From Paguma larvata (lineage: Eukaryota > Chordata > Mammalia > Carnivora > Viverridae), in contig CM057832.1 of NCBI GenBank assembly GCA_030068075.1, positions 80,384,502 to 80,448,501 on the forward strand: a stretch of DNA of 64,000 nt. The letters run 5' to 3'. The notes beneath the pieces are model-generated. The model was given only the letters and a program-made list of their open reading frames with translations. It made no database searches and had not been told where the DNA came from. Positions 1 to 11,315 of this stretch are shown here, one piece after another (position 1 is the stretch's first letter; every line of letters begins with the position of its first letter). The translations under genes and the position numbers were made by a program.

Positions 1-156
1 CTACATAAGTCAGGAGAATGAGAGCGAATAGATCCAAACAGACATTTTCTCTTTAATGGTATCCGCTTGGATGAGAAACTTAAAAATATCAATACTAAAT
101 CGTTTAAAATTATGACGCTCAACTATTACGAGTAAAGAGAAGTTTTCAGTTAATCT

Positions 157-366
157 TTTTTTTTTATGTTTTTTTTCTTTATTTTTGAGACACACAGTAT
201 GAGCGGGGGAGGGGCAGAGAGAGAGAGGGAGCCACAGAATCTGAAGCAGGCTCCAGGCTCTGAGCTGTCAGCACAGAGCCCTACGTAGGGCTCGAACTCG
301 TGAACCACGAGATCATGACCTGAGCTGAAGTCGGACGCTTAACCGACTGAGCCACCCAGGCGCCCT
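157..366 (-). mobile_element. Felid tRNA-derived SINE (SINEC_Fc-like)
   Basis: Full-length SINE read on the minus strand. The tRNA-like head ends at the right with the complement of GGGCGCCTGGGTGGCTCAG, the middle holds the characteristic 'tctgaagcaggctccaggct' block, and the T-rich stretch on the left is the A-tail. The copy has few changes and is relatively young. The head keeps recognisable A- and B-box-like parts but is not a functional tRNA gene. Confidence 0.9.
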
Positions 367-1560
367 AATCTCTAGTTTTTCTAAAAATCAAAAACGCACC
401 TTCACCACAGCACGCCGATCGCAACCTTAAATAATGAACCTTCCTAAGAATTCCACATCAGCCCTGATCCTCCTCTTGCTAAACACCTGTGTGACCCTGA
501 GTAAGGCAATTCGCCTCTCGATTCCTAGTTGTCTTACCCGTAAAAGGGGCAAGTCTCTCAACTATTTAACATTTAAATTCTTTATCACAAAGACAGACAC
601 CTCAATCCCAAGCCCTGGATCTGTTAATAATACTTAACACCCATTCTAATTCTTCATCATTCTTCCGAAAATAAAAGCACAACCTCTGTGTATATAGGAA
701 GGAGGGGTGCAGAGAGGACCCTGAAAGGGAACAGAAACTAGGTTGGTTTTCTTAATTAGGTTTCCTCTGTGAAACCACCAGCCAGTATTAGCAGCTGCTT
801 GAAATTTACTCAAAAAAAAAAAAAAAGTGGTAGGTTTCTCCATCTCAAGACTAACTCTTTTATAAAAGGGCATAAGTCAATTTCTAGGAATGCACAGCCA
901 GCTACCCATTACTAACAAAGAGCATGACAGAGACAACATGAGTCTATTGTCTATGTGGAGAAAGAAAAACTCTTCTTTATATGATGTATCCAGGAAGGAG
1001 AGCAACAACAGCCACCTGTATCTGCCAGCTTCAGAAGGCGCACCTCCTGTAGGTAAATTATCTTATGGGTCAGCAGACGTCGGGAATTTACATGGTGAGA
1101 AGCTTGCTTTGTTTCAGAGCATGTGTTTTCCTTATGAGTGATTTCATTCACCTCCTTCATTCGACAGCTATTTATTGAGTATTTACTATATACAAACTCC
1201 AAAAGCTAAATATATACCACAGGTAGGAGTTGACTGGGATTGTCAAGTGAATCCTGACATGTATTTTACCGTAGATCAGCCCATCTGGATATTTCCAAAT
1301 CAAATAGTAACACTAAACGATACAGACGCGAAGTTAAAGTGCCCTCGGAACATTTTCCCCCTCACTAAGTGGGACGTGGTCCCCCACTAAGGGGAAGGAA
1401 ATTACAAGTGGGAGAGATAATTAGCTAAATTCCTTAAGGCAGGGTGAAAAAAAAAAGCTTTCTTTCCCCTAGAGAAAACTATTAGTGGGGATTAAAAATA
1501 CATCGAAAAGCATCATAAAATGCTAAGACTAGCAAGAGAAAGATAATTCATTTTCAATCT
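367..1560. other. Non-coding stretch, no gene recognised
   Basis: About 1.2 kb without a recognisable gene. A short segment near 1145-1200 resembles the 'tatttattgagtatttacta' part of ancient MIR/L2-type repeats. The small open frames here (about 75-83 codons) have no domain and overlap on both strands, as expected by chance. A 14-base A run sits near 811-825. Confidence 0.4.
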
Positions 1561-1564
1561 CTTG

Positions 1565-1910
1565 CCGTACAGGTGAGACATTTGAAGCTCAGCAGTGGTA
1601 TGATTTGGCCAGGGTCAAAGAGCCAAAGAGAGCGTCAGAACTAGAACTCAGGTCACCCAAAGACATGTTGAATAGTCCCCGAGGGTACTGCGGTATCCAC
1701 GGTGCCTCCTCATCTCCATCATAGGCACAGTCAGGGCATAATCTGCAAAGCTGTGGGCTGGACATCAAGAGCTCTGTAATCTTGTAACCTCCACTAGCTT
1801 AGACGGGATACCACGGAAAAGTCCCATCCCAGTCTAAACCTCAGTTTCCTCATCTGTCAACTGCGAACAGTGATTCACAGTGAGACAGCACAGACCACAA
1901 TAAATGCAGA
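1565..1910 (+). repeat. MIR-like relics
   Basis: Two degraded segments resemble MIR. One has the 'ggtcaaagagccaaagagagcg...aactagaactcaggtc' pattern (MIR 3' half). The other, 'cctcagtttcctcatctgtcaa', matches the antisense-like MIR core. Divergence is high and exact edges cannot be set by eye. Confidence 0.4.
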
Positions 1911-2034
1911 AGCCCTCTGGCCATCGTGAAAACCTCAAACGAGTTCAGAGCCAGCACTGGACGGTGATGGGGGCGGGGAGCGGGTGTATGTCAAAGAATG
2001 TGGCCGTGACTCCTAATTCCAGCCTATGGGTACC

Positions 2035-2195
2035 TTGGTAGGTCTCTGAATCTGTGGGCCTCACGCTCCCCCTGTGAGTATGTGGTTAATCGTCTTTGCC
2101 CTGCCTCCTTCAGAAACGGTCAGAATTGAATGAGCAGTGAAAAGCATTCACAAATAACAAGGCATTGATTCAAATGCAAGGTATTATTATTAGAT
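2035..2195 (+). repeat. MIR-like relic
   Basis: Diverged segment with the MIR-type succession 'tctctgaatctgtgggcctca', a weak 'gaatgagcagtgaaaagcat' part and a terminal 'ggtattattatta'. The family call rests on pattern memory only. Confidence 0.35.
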
Positions 2196-3661
2196 TCCCT
2201 CTCGGCTTCTTAATTTGGACTAAAATGTAATGTGGTTTTATCATTCGGTTCTGAACAGTTTTCTTTCTCAACTGTCATTATTCATGCGTCTCAGACTGCA
2301 CCGCTTTCTCCCGGGTGTTCCTAAGTCTCCACTCCGGTACTGGACACGGAATGCACCCTTCGGCTCAGTACGGAGGCCACGCACAATGCTCGCTCAACGC
2401 GCCGCTGCCACGGGCTTGGCTGAGCGAGAATTTTTTCCCAGGGCCTCCTTTCAGCTGGAAATGTTCTGACTAAAGCTTCCATGAACGTTAGTCTACTTCA
2501 TCACATTAGAGGGGTAAAGAAACCAACCCGTGGGCCTTTCTCCAACAACTGCAGAACACTTCCGCCCTTCCACGGAAAACAGAGAAGTCTGGATGGATGC
2601 TTCTCACCGGAGGGGCTTCGGAGGATCCCCAAACCCATGCTAGGGAGCGCTGAGGGGGAGACCGAAGACTAACACATTCTGAGGCCCAACCTGTCTCTCG
2701 AGGCTCATGCACCTGAGAGAGCTCGGGCCTCTGGGAGGCTGGAAAGGTTCTGCGAAGCTGGGGGTGGTGGGTATTTGGGATATGTAATACTCTGCCTTTA
2801 AAAAGCATCGGAGTAACTAGCATTTCCTTGTTGAGAGCCCTGATTTTAGTACACCGGATGAAAGAATTCATGAGCCTATCCAAACAACTTCTCTGGAACA
2901 GGTTTCTACCGACCACGCTGGGCACCAGAGACCAGGGAGCTGGGGGTGGGGGGGGGGTGGGTAAGCATACAACAGGCTAACTGCATAGATAAGAGATAAG
3001 CAGACATTTGTCTTCAGTTTGGGCGACTCCCGGCACCGGCCTTGGCAAACCGAGCCCCGGCGTCCCCCCCTCTCCGTGGGCCCCCCACATTCCCACCCCT
3101 CGCCCCAGCTGTTGAAGCGTCACGCTGACGGGGCTGGGGGAGAGAACAAGCGAAACGCCGAAGTCGGCTGCTGCATTTAGGCTGGAACCATACCGCACCT
3201 GTGCGGTCCGGCTCCGGCGCCAGAAATGACCAGAACACCGACTCGCAAGCCCCTCTGGAGATCCCACGGGCGCCTAACAAGTTCGCCTCTGTTTACAGCC
3301 CGGGGAGGGTGGGAGATCTCTCCTGCCGCAGCCAAACTCAGCCGGCTCCTCCGAAAAGGGGAGGGAGCTCTGGCTGAAGTGAACCCACAGAGCTCCCGGA
3401 GGGTCACTCCGGCCGCGGGGGATCCGGGCGGCGAGCCGGAGGGTGCCCGCGGGGAGCGCGCCGCCGTGGCCCCCGCGGAATGAAGGTCCCGCTTCGGTGG
3501 CCACGCGCAACCCCCACCCTACCCCCAGCACCACGCCGGCAGTGAGCGAACGCAGACAGACCTCCAGGGCTCGTCGGGACGCGGCCCCCCCTCTCTCCCT
3601 CCGGCCCCGGCCCCGGAGGAGGGTCTAGGGAGGAGGGACCGGGGACGCGCAGGAAACTTAC

Positions 3662-3760
3662 CTCACCCGGGCAGCATTCGGGCGCCTCCGCTGTCGAGAC
3701 CAGTTGCGCCACAGTCGGCAAGTTCTCGGGATGTAGTTGCTTCCCCCCGGCGCCGGGAGA
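3662..3760 (-). other. Possible first exon, 3' end at strong splice donor
   Basis: On the minus strand the sequence ends CCCGGGTGAG|GTAAGT, with the intron GT at plus-strand positions 3661-3660. GAG|GTAAGT is a near-perfect U1-complementary donor, placed just inside the CpG island where a first exon would be expected. The right-hand bound (transcription start) is unknown; I mark only about 100 bases. The only ATG close to the donor opens a four-codon frame (ATG CTG CCC GGG TGA), so the exon is probably 5' UTR or non-coding RNA. The rest of the gene would lie beyond position 1. I do not recognise the exon. Confidence 0.45.
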
Positions 3761-3771
3761 TCTGCGCCGGC

Positions 3772-3822
3772 GAGGGGCGGGAGGGGCCGGAGGGTCGGCG
3801 GGGCGGGGGCGGGGCGGGGCGC
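3772..3822. promoter_or_regulatory. Cluster of Sp1-type GC boxes
   Basis: Overlapping GGGGCGGGG motifs lie at about 3799-3820, and a further GGGGCGGG lies at 3774-3781, immediately upstream (in minus-strand sense) of the putative first exon. Sp/KLF factors bind such motifs, and they commonly set start sites in TATA-less promoters. Confidence 0.6.
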
Positions 3823-3934
3823 GGCGCGGGGAGCCGGCAGGTGCCGGGCCGGAGCCGCGGGGCCAAACTCGCCCGGGACGCGCCTCGGCGGGGGCGCGCG
3901 GCTGCGAGTGTGCAATGCGCGCGCGCCGCGGCGA

Positions 3935-3952
3935 GTGTGTGTGTGTGTGTGT
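3935..3952. repeat. (GT)9 microsatellite inside CpG island
   Basis: Nine uninterrupted GT units follow an alternating CG tract (tgcgcgcgcgc near 3916-3926). Both tracts are alternating purine-pyrimidine. Confidence 0.9.
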
Positions 3953-4560
3953 CCCCGCGTTCCCCTTCCTTCCCCGCCAGTCCTCCGGCCACAACGGAGC
4001 AGCGAGCCGGCCGCCGGAGTGCCACTGCCCGGCGCGGCGCGCTCGGGGGGCCGGGGGCCGAGGAGCGGCGGCGACCCCGGGGCTCGGGCTGGGGCCGGGG
4101 CGCGGGTCCCGGCGCGGCGCGCGCCCGAGTCGGAGCGAGGCGCGGAGAGAGCGGTCTGCGCGGCGGCCGCCGCGGCTCGGGGAGGCTGCAGGCCCCGCCC
4201 GCCGGCCGCCCAGGCTCTTCCCCTTTTCTCTCCACCCCCTCGCTCCATCCCCGCGCGCCCTGCAGGGAAGCCGGGGCGGCTTGCAGCAGCGGCGGCGCGA
4301 GCCTCCGCCGCAGTCGGACCCGGCGCGGGAGGCGGTGCGGGGGGACCGGGCGCTCCGTCCCGCCGCCGCGTGCCTAGGACGGAGAGCGGGGCTGCGGCGG
4401 GCCCCTGCGTCCGGCCGGTGGCTCCAAGGCTCCAGGGCTGGCCGAGGGCTTCCCGGCCGTTCTCAAGGCTTGGAGCCCCGCTAAACGGAGCCCTGTTTGG
4501 GATAGGTCATCCCCCACGTCCTCAGGCCGCTGAACTCCGCAGCGCCCGGTCGCCTGCCCC

Positions 4561-5018
4561 CTGGACTGGACGTCCCTCGAAGCCAGCATTTAGCCACAGG
4601 TGCCCCCTCGCCAGGAAGGGACAGCTAGGATTCCAAGGCGACGGTGTCTCCCCTTCCAGTGACAGCAGGAGTTCCCAGGAAAGGAAGACCTAGCCAACAG
4701 GTAGGGTAGGTTGGCCAAGGGGTCAAGGGAGAGAGAAGGCTGGAGAGGCGTCGAGAGGTCAGGAGCGGATAGCCTGTGGTGGGAGAAGGGGCCAGATCTT
4801 ATCGATGGCGCCGAGTGGGCGTGGGGGCACCTGCGATCTCAGCAGATGGTGGGGGAGAGAAGAGAGGGAGGGGACAGATCCACGGACTCTCTTGGAAAAC
4901 TGCTGCCTTGCAAACTCGAGCTCAATGTACTTAGTAGGAACTGAAAGGTACCCACCAGATGAATGGAAGCTAGTGGTATTTCTCACCCTCATCATTTCCT
5001 TCCTTACTCTTCTTTAAA
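4561..5018. other. Island shore, no gene recognised
   Basis: Transition from the CpG island to ordinary sequence. It holds a possible plus-strand donor at 4700/4701 (CAACAG|GTAGGG), and purine-rich sequence follows. No coding sequence is recognisable. Confidence 0.35.
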
Positions 5019-5024
5019 CACACA

Positions 5025-5078
<54 letters not shown>
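5019..5078. repeat. Compound microsatellite (CA)12(GA)18
   Basis: Twelve CA units run directly into eighteen GA units without interruption, giving 60 bases. A perfect compound dinucleotide array of this length is likely to vary in length between individuals. Confidence 0.97.
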
Positions 5079-5080
<2 letters not shown>

Positions 5081-6048
5081 TGAAACGTGGGATACATTCT
5101 GTTGGAGGAAGAGCATTTCATGGTCCCTGGCTTAGCCAGTCAGTGAATTTCTGATTGAAAGGATACTTCCTAAGCTCTCAGCAAATGCACACCTCTTTTT
5201 GGTTTTGAAATCTTGTGCCTCATCCCCCCTTCCTTGGGTAAGTTTGTAATGGTTTTAACATCAGCTCGGAATGGAGCGCAGTCATTCTTTGGTAATGCAA
5301 ATATCGATTATATCTTGGACTGGTTTTTTTTCCAGCCTACCTCTTCTAGATGTGTCTGGCCATTCCTGGGAGTTTTAGGGCATCACGTGTTGAGGACCCT
5401 GGGACTTCGTCCTGGTTTTATCTTGGCATCCCAGACTCTTCAGAGCTCAGAGCAGGAACACACATCTAGTCCAGCGTGATTCCTTTGCAGAAGAGAAAAC
5501 AAAGATTCACAGGCGTTCAGTGACCCAAGGACCAGCACACAGGCTCCTTGACTCCCAGTTCCTGAACAGGAAAAAACAGACTGAATTAACAAAATTCAGT
5601 TTGGGGTTGATAGAGGGGGCGCTGGGGAAAGAACAGATCCAAGGACCCTATCTGCCTGCAGGGAATCCCAGCATAGGGGGCAGCAGCACACCGCTGTAAA
5701 TAACAGGCGGGCTGGGCTCTGGGACCCGTGATCCCAGTGTCCCCCTCTCTGTTCCCCTGGCCCATCTAAAATCCAGGGAGTGGAAACCAAGGCTGCTTCT
5801 CAGAGTGGGAAATGCAAACGCAAAGTCAGTTTTCATATTTCCTGGGAATGCAGGGGAGGCGAAAACAGGTAGAACCAGATGGAAATCACAGCGGATCCGA
5901 GGGGGTCACACATGTGCACACACAGCTCTGCTTTCCCATTACGAGACTGCCTCCCTTCCGTCGAGCACAGCTGCCAGCAGCCTTAGGTTTCCAGAGAGAA
6001 GTCACAAAGCAGACTGCCCAGTGGCTATTTAGAAAGCTCACTCTTATT
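5079..6048. other. Non-coding stretch, possible MIR relic
   Basis: No gene recognised. Around 5415-5540 the sequence has a MIR-like look ('gcagaagagaaaacaaagattcacag...agtgacccaagg'). Overlapping short frames on both strands show no domain. Confidence 0.3.
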
Positions 6049-6253
6049 GGGGCACCTGAGTGGCTCAGCCGGTTATGCAAGCCTCCGGGTCATGATCCTG
6101 GGTCCGACCCCCTTTGGGCTCTGTGCTGACAGCTCAGAGCCTGGAGCCTGCTTCCGATTCTGTGTCTCCCTCTCTCTCTGCCCCTCCCCCACTCATGCTC
6201 TGTCTCTCTCTCTCTCTCAAAAATAAAGAAAAACATTTTTAAAAATTAAAAAA
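6049..6253 (+). mobile_element. Felid SINE with target-site duplication
   Basis: Full-length plus-strand SINE starting GGGGCACCTGAGTGGCTCAG and ending in an AAATAAAG/A-rich tail. Flanks carry a near-match duplication, AAAGCTCACTCTTATT on the left (6033-6048) and AAAGCTAACTCTTAGT on the right (about 6254-6269), as L1-mediated insertion leaves. Confidence 0.92.
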
Positions 6254-6602
6254 AAAGCTAACTCTTAGTAAACAGGATTCTAAGGAACTCTGCCAAGAGT
6301 CTTCACATCACCATTACTGTGAGTTAATTCGTGGAACAAGGAACCACATAGTTGTCTGTCCTATATAAGACGCGCGTTTCTTCCCAGTTCTGTCTCTACA
6401 TACATATCAACAGGAATTTGGGAACGTCACCCTCGAATGGAAATAAAACAGCATCAATATCAGAGCAACAGTGACTTGGCCAGAAAAATCTGGAAACATT
6501 TAAAAATTAGAAAGTGCTCATCTAATTGTTTTACGTAATTTCAAATGTGACTTCTCTAAGTGCTTCTAGATTTTAGTCCCAAATCTTCATAATGCTCTTT
6601 AA

Positions 6603-6813
6603 AATTTTTTTTAACGTTTATTTATTTTTGAGAGACATAGAGACAGAGTGTCAGCAGGGGAAGGGCAGAGGGAGGGAGACACAGAATCTGAAGCAGGCTC
6701 CAGGCTCTAAGCCGTCAGCACAGAGACCGACGCGGGACTCGAACTCACAGACCGTGAGATCATGACTGGAACCGAAGTCGGCCGCTCAACCGACTGAGCC
6801 ACCCAGGTGCCCC
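6603..6813 (-). mobile_element. Felid SINE with perfect 15 bp TSD
   Basis: Full-length minus-strand copy. The perfect target-site duplication CATAATGCTCTTTAA occurs at 6588-6602 and 6814-6828. The identical duplication and low divergence point to a fairly recent insertion. Confidence 0.95.
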
Positions 6814-7330
6814 CATAATGCTCTTTAATACTCCCCTATGAGAAATATGCCCGGATTCCTTATAGTAGATTTGATAGCGTTAATGACTCCAATTCACGGC
6901 CTCCCTTTATCCAGGCTGGTTCTCCTAGTTTTGTAGTCCCCTCCCGCACTGGGATCTCCAGGCAAAACTATGGAGACAGGAAAAAGACCAGTGGTTTCCA
7001 GGAGTCGGAGGTGGGAAGGCTTGAGGAGGTAGACCACAGAGGATTCCTCGGGCAGGGACGACTCTGTATCGACACCACAATGGTACGTACTTGTTATGCA
7101 TTTGTCCCAAACCATAAACTGTACAACACCAACTCCTAACGTAAACTGTGACCTTTGGCTAACAACGATGTGTCAGGGTAGGTTTACAGTTGTAGCAAGG
7201 GGGCCACTCTGGTGGGGGACGTTGGTACACGGAGAAGGCTCAGCATGTGTGGGGGCAGGGAAGATATGGGAACTCTCCGTACCTTCCCCTCAAATGTTTT
7301 GTGAATCTAAAACTATTCTTGAAAAGTTTA

Positions 7331-7552
7331 TTTTTTTTATTAAAAAAATGTTTTTAATGTTTATTTTTGAGAGAGAGAGACAGAGTACCGGCAAGGGAAG
7401 GGCAGAGACGGAGGGAGACACAGACTCCCAAGCGGGCTCCAGGCTCTGAGCTGTCAGCACAGGGCCCGATGCGGGGCTCGAGCCCATGAACTGTGAGCTC
7501 ATGACCTGAGCTGAAGTCTGACGCTTAACTGACTGAGCCCCCCAGGCGCCCC
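7331..7552 (-). mobile_element. Felid SINE
   Basis: Minus-strand full-length SINE with A-tail at the left and head ending 'cccaggcgcccc' at the right. The flanks carry a short imperfect duplication (TTGAAAAGTTTA / CTGAGAAGTTTA). Confidence 0.92.
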
Positions 7553-7831
7553 TGAGAAGTTTACTTTTTAAAATGTTTGTGCAGTTTCGCTCTGTTCTTG
7601 GCACTCTGCCAGTGCCAAGAGGCCAACCCCACTAAAGGATAAAGGACCCTGTGCTACCGAGATGAGTCATTACAGCTGAGGCCATCCTTGACCAGTGAGC
7701 CCTCCGAAGGCTCCAGGGGCCGAGGCCAGTCCAGATGAGGTTGGCCAGGCTCGGTCCAGATCTGAAGAACCACCACCCGACTCCCAGGTCCGTGAGAAAT
7801 AATGCACGGTGCCTGTCTGAAGCCCGTCACT

Positions 7832-8280
7832 TCAGTCCTCCGTTGCTGCATGACGGACCACCCCAAAACCAAAACCCAAAAGCAACCTCCATTTACTGTT
7901 TCTCGTGATTCTGAGTCAGCTGGCCCTTGGCTAGTGTCACTCACTTGGCTGCAACCAGCTAGCTGCTGGCAGCGGGGCTGGACTGGAAGGTCTGAGGAGG
8001 CTTCAGTCACACATCAAGCACTTCCATCTGCGCCCCCACCCCCACCTCCTGTCCTTCTGTCAGCAAGGGGGTCAGACATCTTACACAGAAGCCGACTTCT
8101 GAGACGGAGGAACTGGAACTTTAGTACTGAGCTTGGACGTTCTAGGAGGCTACTTCTGCTTCTTTCTATCGGTGAAAGCAATCACAAGAGCAAGCAGAGT
8201 CAAGCGGAGAGGAAACACACCCTGCATTTTGATTTGAGGGGCAGCACGTACGTACAGGGATAAAGGGTCCTGGTGGCAGC
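7832..8280 (+). repeat. Ancient interspersed repeat, family not assigned
   Basis: The segment beginning 'cctccgttgctgcatgacgg' and continuing through 'attctgagtcagctggccct' and 'cacttggctgcaacc' follows a pattern familiar from an ancient mammalian interspersed repeat ('cagttattgctgcataacaaaccaccc...cttggctg'). A related copy in the same orientation lies at about 40592-41165. I could not decide between a DNA transposon relic and an LTR. Confidence 0.45.
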
Positions 8281-10115
8281 CATTTTGGTGAGACTATCCT
8301 GCTCACTACTGTTTTACGGTGATTGTTGTACCACATTAGATACATTCTTCTAAGCTATAAATCTTTTCTAGACCTTTCTATGAAATGAGGGAATTTGGGT
8401 TCTACTAGGTTGCTAATGCGTATTTAACTGTTTCATTAGTGGTACCTAAGGGAGATCCAGAAAGAAGTTGCCAGAAGGAATCTGTGAAGCATTGATCAGC
8501 TCTGGGTAGATCTAGCAACTTCGTCTGCCATTAATTCTCCAACTAGAAAAATCCATCAAGAATCCACATGAAAGACATGCATAGCATCGAACAGTAGAAA
8601 AGTAGGTGCTGCAGCCTTCACAACTTCTGAAGGATCATCTTAACATCACATTGCCTTCTCTTTCTAGAAACTTCATGTCTAAGCAGACGAGCCAAATGCT
8701 TCACTGACTCCCCTGTACGATCTGAGATGCTCATTTCAGAGGACCAGTTTCCCTGGGGACCCTGTGTTCTCTGACTTTGAGTGTGCCCTTAAGTTACCAA
8801 AGCCTTGGACACCTCACTCCCAGTTTGCTGTCTTCTTTCTCTCCTTGTACCATCTTCCCTTTCCTGGAGCTTTGGCTCTCTTTTCCTGTTGCCTCATTGC
8901 TTCCTCGATCCCATCCATCTCCCGTTCCTCCTTCCTCTCATGCTTGAGAAGAATACTGAGCGAGGAGTCCTCTTGGCTGCTTTCTCATTGCAGCTCTGTC
9001 CCCGTAACAGCGAAGTCTGCCTTCTCTCTTGGGTGGAGATTCCTGGTCTGCATCCTGAGACTCTGAGACGGGAGGCTCAGAAAGGTCACTTGTAAGCCTA
9101 ACGGTCTCTGATCATCAGACACCTTCCATAGCCAAAGCTTGGAGTGGAGTGAACAGTCAGCACTCAGAACCCTTCGCGGGAAGTACGCATGTCCCTCAAC
9201 CAATTCCCATTACCTTGGTGCTTTTTTCCTAACTTTTTTCTTTTATTTAGATAGAAAACATGCCACTCCACCAACTTCACACCCTGTTGAACCTATTACT
9301 CTCTGCCTAGAGGTCGGTACCTTCCTAGCTCTCCTCAAGACTAGCTGGCGTTTGGCCTTCAGTAAGAAACATAACAAAAAGGGGGGGCCCAGTGTTAGCA
9401 GGCATACAGGTCTGACCCTAAAAAAGTTCTCCGGCACACCAGGTCACTCAACTAAGAAATATGAAAAAGAGCCGAGAAAGGTTTCCCTAACGAATCCATA
9501 CCAAAATAGAAAATGATAGGCATTGAGATTGTAATCACGCGGAAAAACATACGCACATGACTAACTCCCACAAGAGAACGGTTACCAGTTAAAGTTTCAC
9601 GCTGGGGTGGGGGGAAACCCTAAGATGAAGAAAAATTTTGATGTTCCGTTGTCTTCGCATTTAAAAGCATGCACAGACCATGAAAGCCTCCAGTCGAATT
9701 CCTACCAGCCTGTACAATCTATTTTCTGTGGGGTTCACCTACTCCTTTTCTCCTGGGCATCTTTTTCTTGTTCCCACCAGATTCCCGTGGGTTGCTTTTC
9801 TAGGTGAATTTTCACTTTGGCCAGAAGTTACCAAAAAAAGCGGCGTGGACTTAACGGGGTTTGATTGGAAGAGTGAACAAGAAAAATGAGAGAGTGTCCG
9901 AAGGGAGGGGAGAAGGAAGGAAAAGAACAGAAGGGGGAAGGCAGCACGGAAAACCACACGGCATTTCAGAAAGCAGCATGATGTATACACACGTTTGGCA
10001 CATCAGGTCTGAGCTTGGCTTTTCAGGAACCTGAAGGCCAAGGTCTTCATAAGAGAGTAAGAAACCTTCTTTTGGTGCAGAGGCTGGTTTAAAAACTTAA
10101 AGTGGTGGGGAGCAC
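8281..10115. other. Single-copy-like non-coding DNA
   Basis: About 1.8 kb with no repeat or gene that I recognise. Short overlapping frames near 8764-9095 and 9139-9516 have no domain, and some are mirrored by open frames on the other strand. No splice-framed exon stands out. Confidence 0.35.
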
Positions 10116-10331
10116 GGAGCACCTGGGTGGCTCAGTTGGTTAAGCGTCTTCCTTCGGCTCAGGTCACAATCTCGGGGTTTGTGGGTTCGAGCCCCACGTC
10201 AGGCTGTCTGCTTTCAGCACAGAGCCCGCTTAGGATCCTCTGTCCCTCCCCCCTACCCGCTCCTCTCCCATTTGCACTCTCTCTCTCCATCTCTCTCAAA
10301 ATAAATGAATAAACTTAAAAAAAAAAAAAAG
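10116..10331 (+). mobile_element. Felid SINE
   Basis: Plus-strand copy starting near 'gagcacctgggtggctcag' and ending in a 14-base A run. The CT-rich block and AAATAAATG tail are intact. Confidence 0.92.
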
Positions 10332-11315
10332 TGAAAGCTTGAAGTAGGGAAAAGAGGCTGAAATACATCAGTGGTGTTACTCAAGACTTCTCAAACTGCA
10401 TTGTGATTATTACGCCCTGAGAAAGAGTGCGTTGCAAAAGTCACAAAATCCAACTGTGGAACCAGGAGTAAACCCCGGGGCCGCCATCTTATCCCCAGAG
10501 CAGGGACGGGCCCTGGGTTCTTCGTGACTAAGCCAAAGCCTTCTTTGTTCTAACCTGTGAATTACTGTTTTTGACCTCCTTGAAACATTAAAAAAAACAA
10601 CTCTCATCAAGAGTGAACACACGTGACACCAAATGGGTATGACAAAAGGGTGACGGGTCTAGAAAGAGCACCAAGAAATAATGGAGTCTCACAGGAAGGA
10701 AAGGGAATGAATACCACAGAGGCGCTTGAGTTTCCTAAATACAAGCGATAGCCGCCCACCGAGACGTTGGCATAGCTTACACCCTCCTGCAGCTCACTCA
10801 CAATGGGCTGCGTGTGGTCCCCCCCTGTATGGAGGGGTAGCTCCCACGGCCAACTCTTGAATTTCTCAGATTTGCTTTCTGAGGCGAGATGGGGCGCACG
10901 GTGCTAACCACACAATAAATACTTGTTGAAGCAAAGGGAGCGCTAACTTTAGTCAACCGGCGGAGCCCACACTAAGACGTCTCAAGGTCTCTGTGACACC
11001 TCACGGTGTGAATGCACCAGGAAGACAACCTTAATTTTTCCTTTTGTTTCCCAAAAAATGTAGGGGCCTCCCTGACTTGGAACCACTGAGGCAGAACCTT
11101 ACTGGCCAGCCTCTTCTCTTGGCGGCGTGTGAATGCTTTGCTGGCAAAATGGAACTCCTACCCGGACATCTCTTTCAACACATGGTCCGCAAGCTGTCCC
11201 AGCAACCCGGAATATTTTGCTGGAATGGGGGATTGAAAAAGGAAATCTGTTAAGCAGGGTATGCCAAATGCTTGAAGACACGATTAATGTAGATGCAAAC
11301 AATAAAGGTTCATTC
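10332..11315. other. Non-coding stretch with a YY1-type motif
   Basis: No gene recognised. GCCGCCATCTT at 10480-10490 is the complement of a consensus YY1 site (AAGATGGCGGC). Outside a CpG island this could be a chance match or a relic of a mobile element. Confidence 0.35.

Larger units (their letters stand above)
3010..4560. promoter_or_regulatory. CpG island, probable gene promoter
   Basis: About 1.5 kb of very GC-rich sequence, densest at about 3400-4400, with many intact CpG dinucleotides, in a window that is otherwise AT-rich and CpG-poor. No TATA box is evident. GC boxes cluster near 3772-3822. This is the usual architecture of a TATA-less mammalian promoter with dispersed start sites. 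A strong minus-strand splice donor at the left edge (3660-3661) suggests transcription leftward. A weaker plus-strand donor-like site (CAACAG|GTAGGG at 4700/4701) leaves divergent transcription possible. No gene can be named, because no coding exon is visible. Long open frames on both strands here are a by-product of the scarcity of AT-rich stop codons. Confidence 0.8.

Noticed and set aside
3404..4248. Three overlapping minus-strand frames of about 190 codons
   Set aside because: Same compositional artefact. They run straight through the strong donor site at 3661 and contain no recognisable motif.
3737..4693. 318-codon plus-strand open frame in the CpG island
   Set aside because: Composition is Ala/Gly/Pro/Arg-rich in every frame on both strands, as expected where AT-rich stop codons are scarce. 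There is no domain, and overlapping long frames exist in the other frames.
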